DNA of 64,000 nt from a halophilic archaeon SHRA6 (GCA_005239175.1 ML241294.1:445275-509274); one strand, 5' to 3'; positions 43,859 through 53,484 are shown, counted from the stretch's first letter. The notes: a model not told the origin generated them from the sequence alone. Translations and numbers: made by a program.

Positions 43859-44659
43859 TTAGCGGTAGTGGTTGAGCCGATCGCGAAGCGACTTCGCCGC
43901 CGCCCCGGCGGCCTTCTCGAAGCGCTCGCCCTCACCGGCAAAGATGATCCCGCGCGAGGAGTTCACGAGTCCGACGCCGTCTGCGCGCAGGCCGTGTTCG
44001 ATGGCTGCCTCCGCGTCGCCGCCCTGTGCGCCGATTCCGGGGACAAGGAACGGTAGATCCGGGACGCTCTCGCGGATATCAGCCAGTTCCTCGGGTGCGG
44101 TTGCGCCGACAACAAGACCGACATTTCCGTGTGTATTCCACAGGTCCGCAAGCGCCGCAACGCGCTCGTAGAGCGGCTCACCCGAATCGAGCTGGAGGTT
44201 CTGTAGATCCGCGCCGCCGGGGTTCGAGGTCCGACAGAGGATAAAGATCCCTTTGTCGTCGCGATCGAGAAACGGCTGCAGCGAGTCCCGCCCCATGTAG
44301 GGGTTGACGGTGATCGCATCGACCTCGTCAAGCAGTTTCGCGTACTGTCTGGTTGTGTTCCCGATATCTGCGCGTTTCGCGTCCAAGAGCACGGGCACGT
44401 CCTTGCCATGGGCGTACGCGATCGTCTCCCGGAGGGATCGCCAGCCATCTGCGGACTCGTAAAACGCCGCGTTCGGCTTGTAGCAGGCGGCGTACTCGCA
44501 GGTCTCGTCGATGATCCGGCGGTTGAACGCCCACTGTGGGAGATCTTTGTCCTGAAGATGCTCGGGAATCCGTCGCGGATCGGTGTCGAGGCCGACCGAA
44601 ACAACGCTGTTGGTCGTTGCGATGCGATCGGCCAGCCGGTCGAAAAATGCGATAGCCAT
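43859..44659 (-). CDS. pyrF: Orotidine-5'-phosphate decarboxylase
   Basis: 266 aa, the longer group 2-like form. Key motifs are VSVGLDTDPRRIPEH at the first strand, PVLLDAKRADIGNT (catalytic Lys and Asp set), ITVNPYMGRDSLQPFL, and the phosphate loop LVPGIGAQGGD. It decarboxylates OMP to UMP, the last step of pyrimidine synthesis. The adjacent genes belong to other pathways. It runs in the same direction as the J-domain gene, 67 bp upstream of it. Confidence 0.93.
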   Translation of the reverse strand: MAIAFFDRLADRIATTNSVVSVGLDTDPRRIPEHLQDKDLPQWAFNRRIIDETCEYAACYKPNAAFYESADGWRSLRETIAYAHGKDVPVLLDAKRADIGNTTRQYAKLLDEVDAITVNPYMGRDSLQPFLDRDDKGIFILCRTSNPGGADLQNLQLDSGEPLYERVAALADLWNTHGNVGLVVGATAPEELADIRESVPDLPFLVPGIGAQGGDAEAAIEHGLRADGVGLVNSSRGIIFAGEGERFEKAAGAAAKSLRDRLNHYR

Positions 44660-44734
44660 TACCTATCCGATCGGGCAACACCAGTAAGTGCGTTGCCTTC
44701 CGCGACGGAACAACCGTGGTGGTCACTCACACAC

Positions 44735-46300
44735 CTACAGATCCTCGTAGACGACCTCTCCGCCCACGATCGTCGCCGCCACATTGATATCGGCGATCGC
44801 CTCGAGAGTCTCCCACGGCGAGTCGTCCAATACCGTCAGATCCGCCAGCTTGCCGGGTTCGATCGTCCCGAGACGATACTCGTCGAACCCCGCGTACGCG
44901 GCTCCAGAAGTGTACGCACGCAGCGCCTCGGTGACGCTGATCGACTCCAGCCCCTCAGGCGCGTTGACCGCGTGGTGGACGCCAAACAGCGGATCGAGCG
45001 GCATGCAGTCCGAGCCGAACGCGACGTGCGCACCGGCGTCGAGGAGCGATCGGAGCCGGTTCGTCTCGGTTCGTCGGTCGCCGAGCCGATCGGCGTACAG
45101 GCCGCCCTCGGCGGCCCACTTGTGGAAGTTCGGCTGCATCGAGGCAACAATTCCACTCGTTGCAAACCGTTCGATCGCCTCGTCGGTCGCCAACTCTAGG
45201 TGTTCGATCCGGTGTCTCGACGCTGCAGGGTCCGCACACTCCTCGAAGACATCGAGGACAGTGTCGATCGCCACATCGCCGATCGCGTGGGTCGTAAACT
45301 GCAGTCCGGCCTCGTCGGCGCGTTCGACGAGCGATCGGAGCTCCTCGGGATCGACGACCCACTGCCCAGTGTCCTCACCGTCGGTGAACGGTTCGGAGAG
45401 CTTCGCCGTCTGGCCGCCGATACTGCCGTCTGAGAAGGATTTGATCGCGCCCGTCTGAACCATCTCACTGCCCGCATTGGTTCGAAGGCCGGCGTCGAGC
45501 ACCGACTCGAGGTGGTCAGTCCAGTAGTTCATCCGGACGCGAATCGACAGCTCACCGGCGAGATCGAGATCCCGGTAGACCCGCGGCGCGTGGGAGTTTC
45601 TGACCATGTCGTGGATCATCGTCACGCCTCGCTCATTGGCTGCTGCCTGTGCCGCCCGGACGAGCCTCTCGGTGCCCTCGGGATCGGGTTCGACCGCCTC
45701 GTAGATCGGGTCGATCGCGGTCTCGACAAGCACGCCCGTGGGCCGGCCGTTCTCGGTTTTGACGTCTTTGGCTGGCAAGCGATCGCCGAAGCGATCCAGC
45801 GCGGCGGAGTTGACAGACGCGACGTGCATGTCTTCGCGGAACGCGACGATCGGGCGGGTCTCGCTGACCGAATCAAGGTCCTCGCGGGTCGGGTAGCGGC
45901 GATCGGGCCAGCCGCTCTCGTCGTAGCCAAATCCGAGAATCAACTCGTCGGTGGCTTCGGAGCTAGCAGCGGCGGTATCGCCGTCTGTGAGTTCGTCGGC
46001 CCGATCGGCCAGCCGCGATAGCGCCTCCTCGAGTGACGCCGCACCCGAGAGGTCGGCGTGGACGAGCGCGCGTCCGGTCATCAACAGATGGGTGTGCGCG
46101 TCGATGAATCCGGGCAGCACCGTCCGTCCGTCGAGGTCGATCGTCGTGGTTTCGGTTCCGGCGAGGAACTCGATGTCGTAGGTACTTCCGAGTCGGACGA
46201 TCCGCCCGTCGCGGATCGCGATCGCCTCGGCGATCTCGTCGGGGTCGGTCAGCGTGTGAACCTCCGCGTTCGTTACGAGGAGATCGGCGGCTGCAGTCAT
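44735..46300 (-). CDS. Amidohydrolase, YtcJ-like
   Basis: 521 aa from MTAAADLLVTNAEVHTL at 46300; a start nine codons upstream is possible. Amidohydrolase features: N-terminal composite domain, LPGFIDAHTHLLMTG (first metal His pair), a central barrel with FTTHAIGDVAIDTVLDVFE and IEHLELATDEAIERF, and the final GSDCMPLDPLFGVHHAVN with the metal Asp. The C-terminal LGTIEPGKLADLTVLDDSP closes the domain. Substrate unknown; YtcJ-type enzymes are broad metal-dependent hydrolases. Divergent from the downstream cyclodeaminase-like gene. Confidence 0.88.
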   Translation of the reverse strand: MTAAADLLVTNAEVHTLTDPDEIAEAIAIRDGRIVRLGSTYDIEFLAGTETTTIDLDGRTVLPGFIDAHTHLLMTGRALVHADLSGAASLEEALSRLADRADELTDGDTAAASSEATDELILGFGYDESGWPDRRYPTREDLDSVSETRPIVAFREDMHVASVNSAALDRFGDRLPAKDVKTENGRPTGVLVETAIDPIYEAVEPDPEGTERLVRAAQAAANERGVTMIHDMVRNSHAPRVYRDLDLAGELSIRVRMNYWTDHLESVLDAGLRTNAGSEMVQTGAIKSFSDGSIGGQTAKLSEPFTDGEDTGQWVVDPEELRSLVERADEAGLQFTTHAIGDVAIDTVLDVFEECADPAASRHRIEHLELATDEAIERFATSGIVASMQPNFHKWAAEGGLYADRLGDRRTETNRLRSLLDAGAHVAFGSDCMPLDPLFGVHHAVNAPEGLESISVTEALRAYTSGAAYAGFDEYRLGTIEPGKLADLTVLDDSPWETLEAIADINVAATIVGGEVVYEDL

Positions 46301-46425
46301 AGCTATCGAACCGATCGCCGGCCGCATAACCGTTCGGGAAACGGCGGATTGTCGCTTTGAGGACGAGAGAAGCGCACCTCAGCGGAGGGACAACGACAAA
46401 ACCCCCTGGCTGCGTCTGCGCGGAC

Positions 46426-47658
46426 ATGCAGGAACGCACCGTCGAGTTGCAGGGCCACATCATCGACTCGGGGACGATGCAGCGCGCGTTCGGGATCGTC
46501 ATGGATCTCGGGGGCGACTTCGAAGTCGAACGCTTTGACGTCGGCAAACACAAAGACTCTGAGAGCTACTGCCGCCTGCGGGTACGTGCGTCCGAGGCGG
46601 CGACGCTGCAATCGATCCTCCACGAACTACACCAGATCGGCGCAACGCTTGCGGATCCGGCCGATGTCACGCTCGAAGCCGCGCCAGCAGACAAGGTCGT
46701 CCCGTCAGGATTTTATTCGACAACGAACCACCCGACGCAGATCCGCTACGATGGCGAGTGGATCGACGTCGAACACATCGAGATGGACTGTGCGATCGTC
46801 GTCGAACCCAACGGCCCGGACGGCAGCCCCCGTGCGTCCACGAAGGTGCTCAACGCGATCGAGGCCGGCGATCTCGTCGCCACAGACGAAAGCGGAATCA
46901 AGGTTCACCCGCCTGAGCGCCCTCGCGAGGCGGAGGGCCCGTTCGGCTTCATGCAGGGAGGGATCTCCTCGGAGCGCCCCTCTGAATCGCTGATCAGAGA
47001 GATCGCGAATGCGATCGAGGAAACCCACGACCGCGGCGGCACTGTCCTCGCCGTTCCCGGCCCCGCGGTGATTCACTCGGGGGCAGGCGACGCGCTCGCG
47101 TCGCTCGTTCGTGCGGGATACGTCGACGCGATCTCGGCGGGCAACGGCTTTGCGACCCACGACATCGAGCGAAACCGCTACGGCACCTCGCTGGGCATGG
47201 ATATCGAGACGATGGATCATCCCCGGAAGGGACACAAACACCATATCTACGCGATTAGCGAGATCATTCGTGCCGGCGGGATCGAACCCGCGGTCGAGTC
47301 GGGTGTGCTCACTGGCGGCGTGATGTACGAGTGTGTGGAAAACGATCGCGACTACGTCATCGCGGGGTCGATCCGCGACGATGGCCCGCTGCCGGATACG
47401 ATCACCGACGCTGTCGCGGCTCAAAACGCGATCCGCGAACAGGCCCGCGACGCGGACCTCGTGCTCATGCTCGCGACCTTGCTGCACTCAGTCGCGGTTG
47501 GTAACTGCCTGCCGTCGACGACAAAAGTCGTCTGTGTCGATATCAATCCCGCGACGGTGACACAACTGATCGATCGCGGCTCCGCACAGGCGATCGGGAT
47601 GGTCACCGATGTCGGGACGTTCGTGCCGACACTTGCGGAGTTTGTGCTCGAATCTTAG
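46426..47658 (+). CDS. TIGR00300/LOR-SDH family protein, archaeal ornithine cyclodeaminase-type
   Basis: 410 aa from MQERTVELQGHIIDSG. The N-terminal LOR/SDH domain (DSGTMQRAFGIVMDLGGDF) is followed by a large domain with VLAVPGPAVIHSGAGDALASLV, ISAGNGFATHDIERNRYGTS and a C-terminal Rossmann-like KVVCVDINPATVTQLIDRGSAQAIGM. Methanogen homologs are reported to convert ornithine to proline with bound NAD. The same activity here is inferred from family membership. It overlaps the convergent usp gene by 4 bp. Confidence 0.85.
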   Translation: MQERTVELQGHIIDSGTMQRAFGIVMDLGGDFEVERFDVGKHKDSESYCRLRVRASEAATLQSILHELHQIGATLADPADVTLEAAPADKVVPSGFYSTTNHPTQIRYDGEWIDVEHIEMDCAIVVEPNGPDGSPRASTKVLNAIEAGDLVATDESGIKVHPPERPREAEGPFGFMQGGISSERPSESLIREIANAIEETHDRGGTVLAVPGPAVIHSGAGDALASLVRAGYVDAISAGNGFATHDIERNRYGTSLGMDIETMDHPRKGHKHHIYAISEIIRAGGIEPAVESGVLTGGVMYECVENDRDYVIAGSIRDDGPLPDTITDAVAAQNAIREQARDADLVLMLATLLHSVAVGNCLPSTTKVVCVDINPATVTQLIDRGSAQAIGMVTDVGTFVPTLAEFVLES

Positions 47659-48056
47659 TACTCCGCTCGCGGGATGACCGCCATCGGCCGATCGGCGTTC
47701 AGCAGGATTCGCTGGGCGACACTGCCGAACAGCAGCTTGCCGGTCGGGTTTCGCTTTCTGAGCCCGATGACGATTTCGTCGGCATCGATCTCCTCGGCGT
47801 ACGAGAGAACATCCGTGGCCGGATCGTTGCCACGGATGAACTGGTGTGTTTCGACGGTCGTTTTCGCTCCCAGCCGCGATTGGACGGCGTTGAGCGCATC
47901 CTCGCCGTCGCGGACGTCATCAGCCGTCGTGTCGTCGCCACCGACCTGCGAGTTGATCGCGTGGACGGTGTCGTCGCTGCCTACGCGGTCGATCAGGTAG
48001 TCACACAGCGTTGCGCTGACGTGGACGGAGTTCGTCGGAACAAGAAACGTGCTCAT
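47655..48056 (-). CDS. Universal stress protein (UspA family)
   Basis: 133 aa. The alpha/beta UspA fold is recognised from TFLVPTNSVHVSATLCDYL, then YAEEIDADEIVIGLRKRNPTGKLLFGSVAQRILLNADRPMAVIP with the G-x2-G-x9-G(S/T)-type ATP loop (here partly altered). Usp proteins bind ATP or other ligands in stress. Its stop overlaps the preceding convergent gene by 4 bp. Confidence 0.88.
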   Translation of the reverse strand: MSTFLVPTNSVHVSATLCDYLIDRVGSDDTVHAINSQVGGDDTTADDVRDGEDALNAVQSRLGAKTTVETHQFIRGNDPATDVLSYAEEIDADEIVIGLRKRNPTGKLLFGSVAQRILLNADRPMAVIPRAEY

Positions 48057-48224
48057 ACGTCAGCGATTGATCGGCTGCGGAATAAGCGTATCCCGCGGTC
48101 TCGGGCAGCGAGAATTCCGACGGCAGGTTTGCAGCCGACAAACTGGGGTTCGGGGGCTGATCACAGCAGCAGGCAGGGCTGCGATCGTCGCCACGTTTTA
48201 GCGCTTTGGGCGAGCCAGGTCTGC

Positions 48225-49541
48225 ATGGATCTCAAGCGGTTTTTGTTTTGTTCGCTGGACTCGGCGCTGATCACTGATCTTGCGTGGCAAATACACCGCG
48301 AAGGCCACGACGTCAAGTACTACATCGAAGCCCCAAGCGACCACGAGATCGGCGACGGGTTTGTCCAGAAGACCGACGATTGGCGCGCGGAAGTCGAGTG
48401 GGCAGATGTCATTGTCTTCGATGACATCTGGGTCGGCGCAGATGTCGGGACCGGTGCGATTGCACAGCAACTCCGCGAGGAAGGCCACGCGGTGGTCGGC
48501 GGCACCCCAGAGACCGATCGATTGGAAGACGATCGCGGCTACGCCATGGAAATCCTCGAAGAACACGGCGTGGACACGATCGAACACCACGTCTTTACCG
48601 ACTTCGATGAGGCGATCCAGTACGTCGAATCGAATCCGGCCCCGTACGTCATCAAACCGCTCGGGGAAGTCCAGAACGTCAAGCGGCTCCTCTACGTCGG
48701 CAACGAAGACGATGGCAGCGACGTCGTAGACGTCCTGCGTGCCTACAAGCAAGCATGGGGCCACCGGATGAAGGGATTTCAGCTGCAGCGGAAAGTCGAC
48801 GGCGTCGAAGTCGCCATCTGTGGGTTCTTCAACGGTACTGAGTTCATTGACCGAGTGAATTTTAACTTTGAGCATAAGAAATTGTTCCCCGGAAATATCG
48901 GCCCCTCTACGGGCGAGATGGGAACGTCGATGTTCTGGGCGGGACGGAACCAACTGTTCGAAGCGACACTCGGCAAGCTTGAGGCGTGGCTCGCAGCCGA
49001 AGGTTACGTTGGGAGTATCGACCTGAACTGCATTGTCAACGAACAGGGAATCTATCCACTGGAGTTCACTCCGCGCTTCGGGTACCCGACGATCGCACTG
49101 CAAGAAGAGTCGATCGAGTCCTCAACGGCCGAGTTTTTCGCCGATCTCGCTCGCGGGAACGACCCGGAGGTAGTGGTTCATCGAGGCTATCAGGTCGGCG
49201 TTCGGATCGTGCTGCCGCCATTCCCGTTCGACGACGAGAAAACCTACGACGAGAACTCACGGAACGCAGCCGTGGTGTTTGAGACCGAAAGCCGCGAGGG
49301 GATTCACCTGGAGGACACAAAGAAGGTCGACGGCCAGTGGCGCGTCGCCGGCGAAAGCGGCATGCCCCTCGTCGTGACTGGGAAAGGCGACACGATGCAG
49401 GCTGCTCGCAAGCAGGCGTACGATCGGATCGACACCATCGTGATACCGAATATGTACTATCGGGACGATATCGGTGAACGCTGGATCAACGGCGACGGCG
49501 ATCGTCTACAGGCGTGGGGCTATCTCGGGCCACAAACGTGA
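48225..49541 (+). CDS. ATP-grasp protein, PurD-like
   Basis: 438 aa from the ATG at 48225; the upstream open frame is antisense to usp. The protein shows a pre-ATP-grasp Rossmann segment (RFLFCSLDSALITDLAWQI) and a grasp core with PYVIKPLGEVQNVKRLLYVG, GFQLQRKVDGVEVAICGFFNG and PLEFTPRFGYPTIALQEES. It resembles phosphoribosylamine-glycine ligase, but the N-terminus lacks the usual GGREH loop, so it may be a PurD-like ligase with another substrate. Confidence 0.8.
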   Translation: MDLKRFLFCSLDSALITDLAWQIHREGHDVKYYIEAPSDHEIGDGFVQKTDDWRAEVEWADVIVFDDIWVGADVGTGAIAQQLREEGHAVVGGTPETDRLEDDRGYAMEILEEHGVDTIEHHVFTDFDEAIQYVESNPAPYVIKPLGEVQNVKRLLYVGNEDDGSDVVDVLRAYKQAWGHRMKGFQLQRKVDGVEVAICGFFNGTEFIDRVNFNFEHKKLFPGNIGPSTGEMGTSMFWAGRNQLFEATLGKLEAWLAAEGYVGSIDLNCIVNEQGIYPLEFTPRFGYPTIALQEESIESSTAEFFADLARGNDPEVVVHRGYQVGVRIVLPPFPFDDEKTYDENSRNAAVVFETESREGIHLEDTKKVDGQWRVAGESGMPLVVTGKGDTMQAARKQAYDRIDTIVIPNMYYRDDIGERWINGDGDRLQAWGYLGPQT

Positions 49542-49546
49542 TCGCG

Positions 49547-49838
49547 TCACGATTGTGTGTGGTTGTGTGCATCGTCGATCGCGGACACGGCGATCAACAG
49601 CCGATTCTCGTCCAGCGCAGTGACCATTTTTGACTCGCGGAACGTCGTCTCGTCCGATCGCAGCCCCTCGCTTTGGCCGGTCCACTCGCCGCCGTTTCGA
49701 ACAACGGGCAACACGTGCGTCCGAATGTGTTCGACCTCCGCATCTGGGTGGAGATCGCTCCAGTGTTTCCCCGCAAGTTCGTCCGCAGCGTAGCCGTACA
49801 GCGAGGCAGGTAAGCCAACGAACGGCCGACAACCTACC
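49547..49838 (-). pseudogene. PAS-domain remnant
   Basis: Reading the minus strand from about 49838 to the TGA at 49547-49549 gives about 96 codons of a good PAS domain C-terminal half: SLYGYAADELAGKHWSDLHP, then VVRNGGEWTGQSEGLRSDE, and a final MVTALDENRLLIAVSAIDD. There is no start codon or N-terminal PAS part upstream, so it is the 3' end of a lost sensor gene. It sits at the edge of the accessory region. Confidence 0.7.
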
Positions 49839-49898
49839 GAAATTGTAAAAATAGATGCATTGTACGCACGGCCGTTCCAAAGTTGCCATAGCGAGTAT

Positions 49899-49921
49899 AA
49901 AACGGTCTCAAAGACCGTTTA
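49899..49921. repeat. Perfect hairpin
   Basis: AAACGGTCT and AGACCGTTT with loop CAA (an outer T-A pair extends it to 10 bp). It lies between the PAS remnant and the GT2 gene. It could be a terminator-like or operator structure; no T-tract follows. Confidence 0.7.
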
Positions 49922-50032
49922 TCGCCCCCATATCAGTATTCTCAGTCAGAAAACATACTTGATAAAATGAGTGTATTTAATACCAGACAATACCTATGTA
50001 TCTTAGTTCTGTAACGAACAGCGAGAAACCTA

Positions 50033-51463
50033 ATGACACACATGTATCGGGATGTAACACGAACCAGCGAGATCTTCGATTCTCTATTACTCATCGATAA
50101 TACAGGCTTACAGACCGGAGTTGATAGCTGGGGTCGGGTGATAGAAGGCGCGATCGAGTTCACGATGTCGAACCCTGAGGTATTCATCGCGTTCGTGCTG
50201 TGGCAGTTGGCGCTGTTGTACACGGTCCCGGTGATTTTCTGGGATTTCGAGATCGGTATCTACTGGCTCCGGAACTGGCAGAATCGACGCGATCGGGACA
50301 TGGATGTCGAGTGGGGACCCGACGCCATACAGGTCCGGATCGTGACGATCGACAACGCCGAGGTCGTCCAACAGACCGTGGACGCGCTTCCCGATACAAT
50401 AACAGACGTCGTCGTGATTGCCGAGCGGCCGATCACCGTCGAGGGAGCGACCGTCCTGGCGGTGCCACCGGAATTTGAGTGTGCGGCCACACACAAGGGC
50501 CGAGCCGTCGAGTGGGCACGCCGGTACCATCCAACAGACCGAGAGTACGTCCTCTACATGGACGAAGACACCGACGCGTCGGGCCTTTCGGGTATCCCCT
50601 CGAACGCAGATATTGTTCAGTTCCGGGAAAAACCGTCGCGCAGCGGCGGGCTCATCCCGTATCTTGCGGAGATCCACCGGATTGGATTCAATATCGAACA
50701 GCGAGCGTTCCCGTTCTTCCGACTCCCATTTTACGCGTGGGGCGGTGGAATCGCCATCCGTAGCAGCCTCGAAGAGCAGGTGACCTGGGACACCGCCACC
50801 ATCGTGGAAGACTCAGTCTTCGCATGGCGTGCGGTGCTCGAATGGGACGCAACTGTGGATGTCGTTGACGTGTACCTGAGCAATCAGGCCCCGCCGTCTG
50901 TGTGGGCGATGGTCAAACAGCGCCGCCGCTGGCTGACCGGGACGAGACAGCAACGAGCACTGCTTCCGACACAGTACCAGCTCATGTATCAGGTCCGAGA
51001 TCTCGGGTGGGCGCTTTCGACGTTCGGCCCGATCCTGTGGCTCCTCTCTGGGCTCAGCTACTTCGGCTACATAAATGTACAACTGCTGCCGATCTTCTTC
51101 CCAGAGGCGTACGCTGTGCTCACGATCGCGCTGCTCGCTCACGTCTACGGCTGGTCGATCGTCGGACTGATAACCTACCGACCGCCGATTGTGGTGACGG
51201 TGTTGCTCGTCCTGTTCACCCCGATCATTGTCACGGTCCATTCGATCGGCGCACTGTACGGCCTGATCCGGCCGGCAAAAGGGTTCGTCGTGACCAGAAA
51301 GGTCGTTTACGGACAGACCGAACGGAACGAACTGGATTCGCCGAGCGAGACGTTCAACGGACACGAATCCAGCCATGAGAAGCCGATCGACATAGACGAA
51401 CCGACTCCTATGTCTGATCTACCGTTGGAACCAACCGTTGAGATAGATCGGACGGAGGACTGA
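50033..51463 (+). CDS. Processive family 2 glycosyltransferase (membrane)
   Basis: 476 aa. One or two N-terminal membrane helices (about 45-75), then a GT2 domain with the DxD-type YMDEDTDASGL (about 175), the ED motif TIVEDSVFAWR (about 258) and QRRRWLTG (about 296), the signature of polysaccharide synthases. Several C-terminal helices follow (VLTIALLAHVYGWSIVGLIT, VVTVLLVLFTPIIVTVHSIG). It probably polymerises and extrudes a polysaccharide. The GH26-like gene starts 4 bp after its stop. Confidence 0.87.
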   Translation: MTHMYRDVTRTSEIFDSLLLIDNTGLQTGVDSWGRVIEGAIEFTMSNPEVFIAFVLWQLALLYTVPVIFWDFEIGIYWLRNWQNRRDRDMDVEWGPDAIQVRIVTIDNAEVVQQTVDALPDTITDVVVIAERPITVEGATVLAVPPEFECAATHKGRAVEWARRYHPTDREYVLYMDEDTDASGLSGIPSNADIVQFREKPSRSGGLIPYLAEIHRIGFNIEQRAFPFFRLPFYAWGGGIAIRSSLEEQVTWDTATIVEDSVFAWRAVLEWDATVDVVDVYLSNQAPPSVWAMVKQRRRWLTGTRQQRALLPTQYQLMYQVRDLGWALSTFGPILWLLSGLSYFGYINVQLLPIFFPEAYAVLTIALLAHVYGWSIVGLITYRPPIVVTVLLVLFTPIIVTVHSIGALYGLIRPAKGFVVTRKVVYGQTERNELDSPSETFNGHESSHEKPIDIDEPTPMSDLPLEPTVEIDRTED

Positions 51464-51467
51464 GACA

Positions 51468-52502
51468 ATGGCGAGACTATTCATTCGACCACGAGAGGCG
51501 CGTCAACGCTCACGAAAGGCGGCTGGAGTGCGTGTTGCCGGCGCGTTCACCGGCCCCGTGCCAGCGGCTCTCGATCGAACAGCGGCGATGGAGCGCTGGC
51601 TCGACATGCCGCTCGACATCCAGACGGTGTTCGAACCGTGGGCAGTCGCTCCCGACGCGATTGCGGACCTCTTCGAGCGACTGACGAGCATCTGGGAGGC
51701 TGGGCGCACACCCCTGCTAACCTGGGAGCCGTTCACGCCAACGCCGGCAGCGACGCCAGCGGATATCCTCGAGCAAATTGCAGCCGGCGAGTACGACGCG
51801 TACCTCTCGCAGTGGGCCGACGCACTTGCCGCGTGGCGAGCCGGCCCCGACGGGACAGTTGGCACGGCCGACGATCGACGGCTGTACCTCAGACCGATGC
51901 ACGAGCCCAACGGTGACTGGTATCCATGGGCTCCCGAAGGCGGAGCGTGTACACCGGAGACGTACGTCGAAGCGTGGCGACGACTGCACCGTCTGGTTAC
52001 GGATGCCGGTATCACGAACGACCACGTGTTGTGGATCTGGGCAGTCAACCACGCAGACGTCGGCGACGTGCCTGCGGAGGATCTGTTCCCAGGCGCAGAC
52101 GTGGTTGATCTCGTCGGCGTTGACGGCTTCAACTGGGGCGCGAGCCAGCCGTGGAGTGAGTGGCGATCGCCGTCAGCAGTGTTTGCCGACATGATCGATC
52201 GAATGCGTGAACACACGTCCCTCCCTGTGTGTATCCCAGAGTTCGGGTGCAGCAGTGTCACCGTCGACGGGCCCGATCCAGTCCAGAAGAATCGGTGGCT
52301 TCGCGATGCGTTCGCGTACTTCCGCGAGGCAGACGTCTCGCTGGTCGGGTATTTCGATATCGAGAAAGAAACTGACTGGCAGGTGTTTGGCGGCACCGCC
52401 GGCGAGAATACGGTCCGAATCAACGGAACGCGGTATCAGACGTATCCAGGCTATCGAGCCGGCTTCCGATCGTTCGCTACGGTGTCAGCGACCTACGACT
52501 GA
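51468..52502 (+). CDS. Glycoside hydrolase, GH26-like
   Basis: 344 aa (beta/alpha)8-barrel. The acid/base Glu146 is in RPMHEPNGDWYPW, the nucleophile Glu258 in VCIPEFG, and the substrate-site VVDLVGVDGFNWG is typical of GH26 (beta-mannanase and related). There is no signal peptide, so it may act at the cytoplasmic face or be exported with the synthase. It is 4 bp downstream of a processive GT2 gene, suggesting it edits or trims the polymer made there. Confidence 0.82.
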   Translation: MARLFIRPREARQRSRKAAGVRVAGAFTGPVPAALDRTAAMERWLDMPLDIQTVFEPWAVAPDAIADLFERLTSIWEAGRTPLLTWEPFTPTPAATPADILEQIAAGEYDAYLSQWADALAAWRAGPDGTVGTADDRRLYLRPMHEPNGDWYPWAPEGGACTPETYVEAWRRLHRLVTDAGITNDHVLWIWAVNHADVGDVPAEDLFPGADVVDLVGVDGFNWGASQPWSEWRSPSAVFADMIDRMREHTSLPVCIPEFGCSSVTVDGPDPVQKNRWLRDAFAYFREADVSLVGYFDIEKETDWQVFGGTAGENTVRINGTRYQTYPGYRAGFRSFATVSATYD

Positions 52503-52947
52503 CGTCGACGATTTGTGATCGGGGGTTGGTCTAGCCTGTTGCTCTCATCTGTTTGTCGATCAGTTTGAGGAGGGAGTGGCCCGTTCGATCGTCATAGTCT
52601 CTCGCGCGCGGAAAAATCTTCAAAAATTTGTGAGCCGGGTTACGCTGTTCCGCGACCCGCGATCGAGATTGGTGTCAAAACCGATCCTGTTACGAAGTAT
52701 TGGTAACTGGATTCTCTCTACGCGTACCTTCTCGCTATGTACGGACTCCTTTTTCGAAATCGCATGACTGCCCCCACATCGCTCACCTATTCAAGTGTAT
52801 CCGGCAAGGTGGAGTGGTCAAACATGTAGCTGACGAATTAGTAAACCTCTCAACGGGTGATTTAATTTGACACCATTATGTTTCATACTACTGAATCTCA
52901 TAATGTGTGATAAAAATAATTATTTTGTTATAATCTAATTTGTAGAG
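52503..52947. other. AT-rich intergenic region
   Basis: 445 bp without a supported gene. It becomes markedly AT-rich from about 52860, just before the HalOD1 gene; TTATAATCT near 52928 is a possible TATA element for that gene. It contains one stretch rich in CGATCG (52560-52690), so part is native. Confidence 0.45.
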
Positions 52948-53217
52948 GTGGGAGACACACAAGAATTTTATTACGAACCAGAAGAAGGAGAGCAGCTAAG
53001 TTCGGCTGTCGTTACAGCGGTCGCAAAGGCCCATGACGAGAACGCGATTGAGCAAGAGTGGGTTATCAGCAACGACATAAATACGGACGCTCTCGACGGG
53101 TTGTTCAAAGAACGAAAACTCAACATGACGCTCCAGTTCGAAGCAGATACTACAACAGCTACGATCATGGCCGATAGGGATGGGTCTCCAATCATCAAAA
53201 TTGAATCACACCGCTAA
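52948..53217 (+). CDS. HalOD1 output-domain protein
   Basis: 89 aa from a GTG at 52948. Matches the halobacterial output domain 1: FYYEPEEGEQLSSAVVTAVAKA at the N-terminus, then ALDGLFKERKLNMTLQFEADT and a final strand. Stand-alone HalOD1 proteins are abundant in haloarchaea, often in accessory regions; they are thought to be signalling modules with unknown partners. Composition is less GC-rich than neighbours. Confidence 0.82.
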   Translation: MGDTQEFYYEPEEGEQLSSAVVTAVAKAHDENAIEQEWVISNDINTDALDGLFKERKLNMTLQFEADTTTATIMADRDGSPIIKIESHR

Positions 53218-53484
53218 AATCTGGCAAAATTTAACGAGCCGACTGGTTCAGCTGAGGATATATTTATACTATAGGATTTCAAGGCTCTGCTGAATACCGC
53301 ACGTGAATGTGATCCGAACCGAGGCTGATCTACGGGAGAGGGTGATCGGTCAGTACAATGGCTTTAATAAACATGATAGTCTATGATATACATGGCGTGC
53401 TCCAAAAGAGGTTGGGGCCTTGGGAGCGTCTGAGGCCATCGCTCCTATGATAGTAATCGATGAGTATCCAGTCTTCGCGGGCAC
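53218..53484. other. Degraded mobile-element ends
   Basis: Low-GC region without a gene. At 53273-53300 it has AGGATTTCAAGGCTCTG followed by CTGAATACCGCAC, which looks like a deleted head-to-tail junction of the inverted-repeat ends seen in cassettes A and B. Confidence 0.4.

Noticed and set aside
52576-52767. 63-aa plus-strand frame
   Set aside because: No family resemblance, no start signal, atypical amino-acid composition for a haloarchaeal protein.
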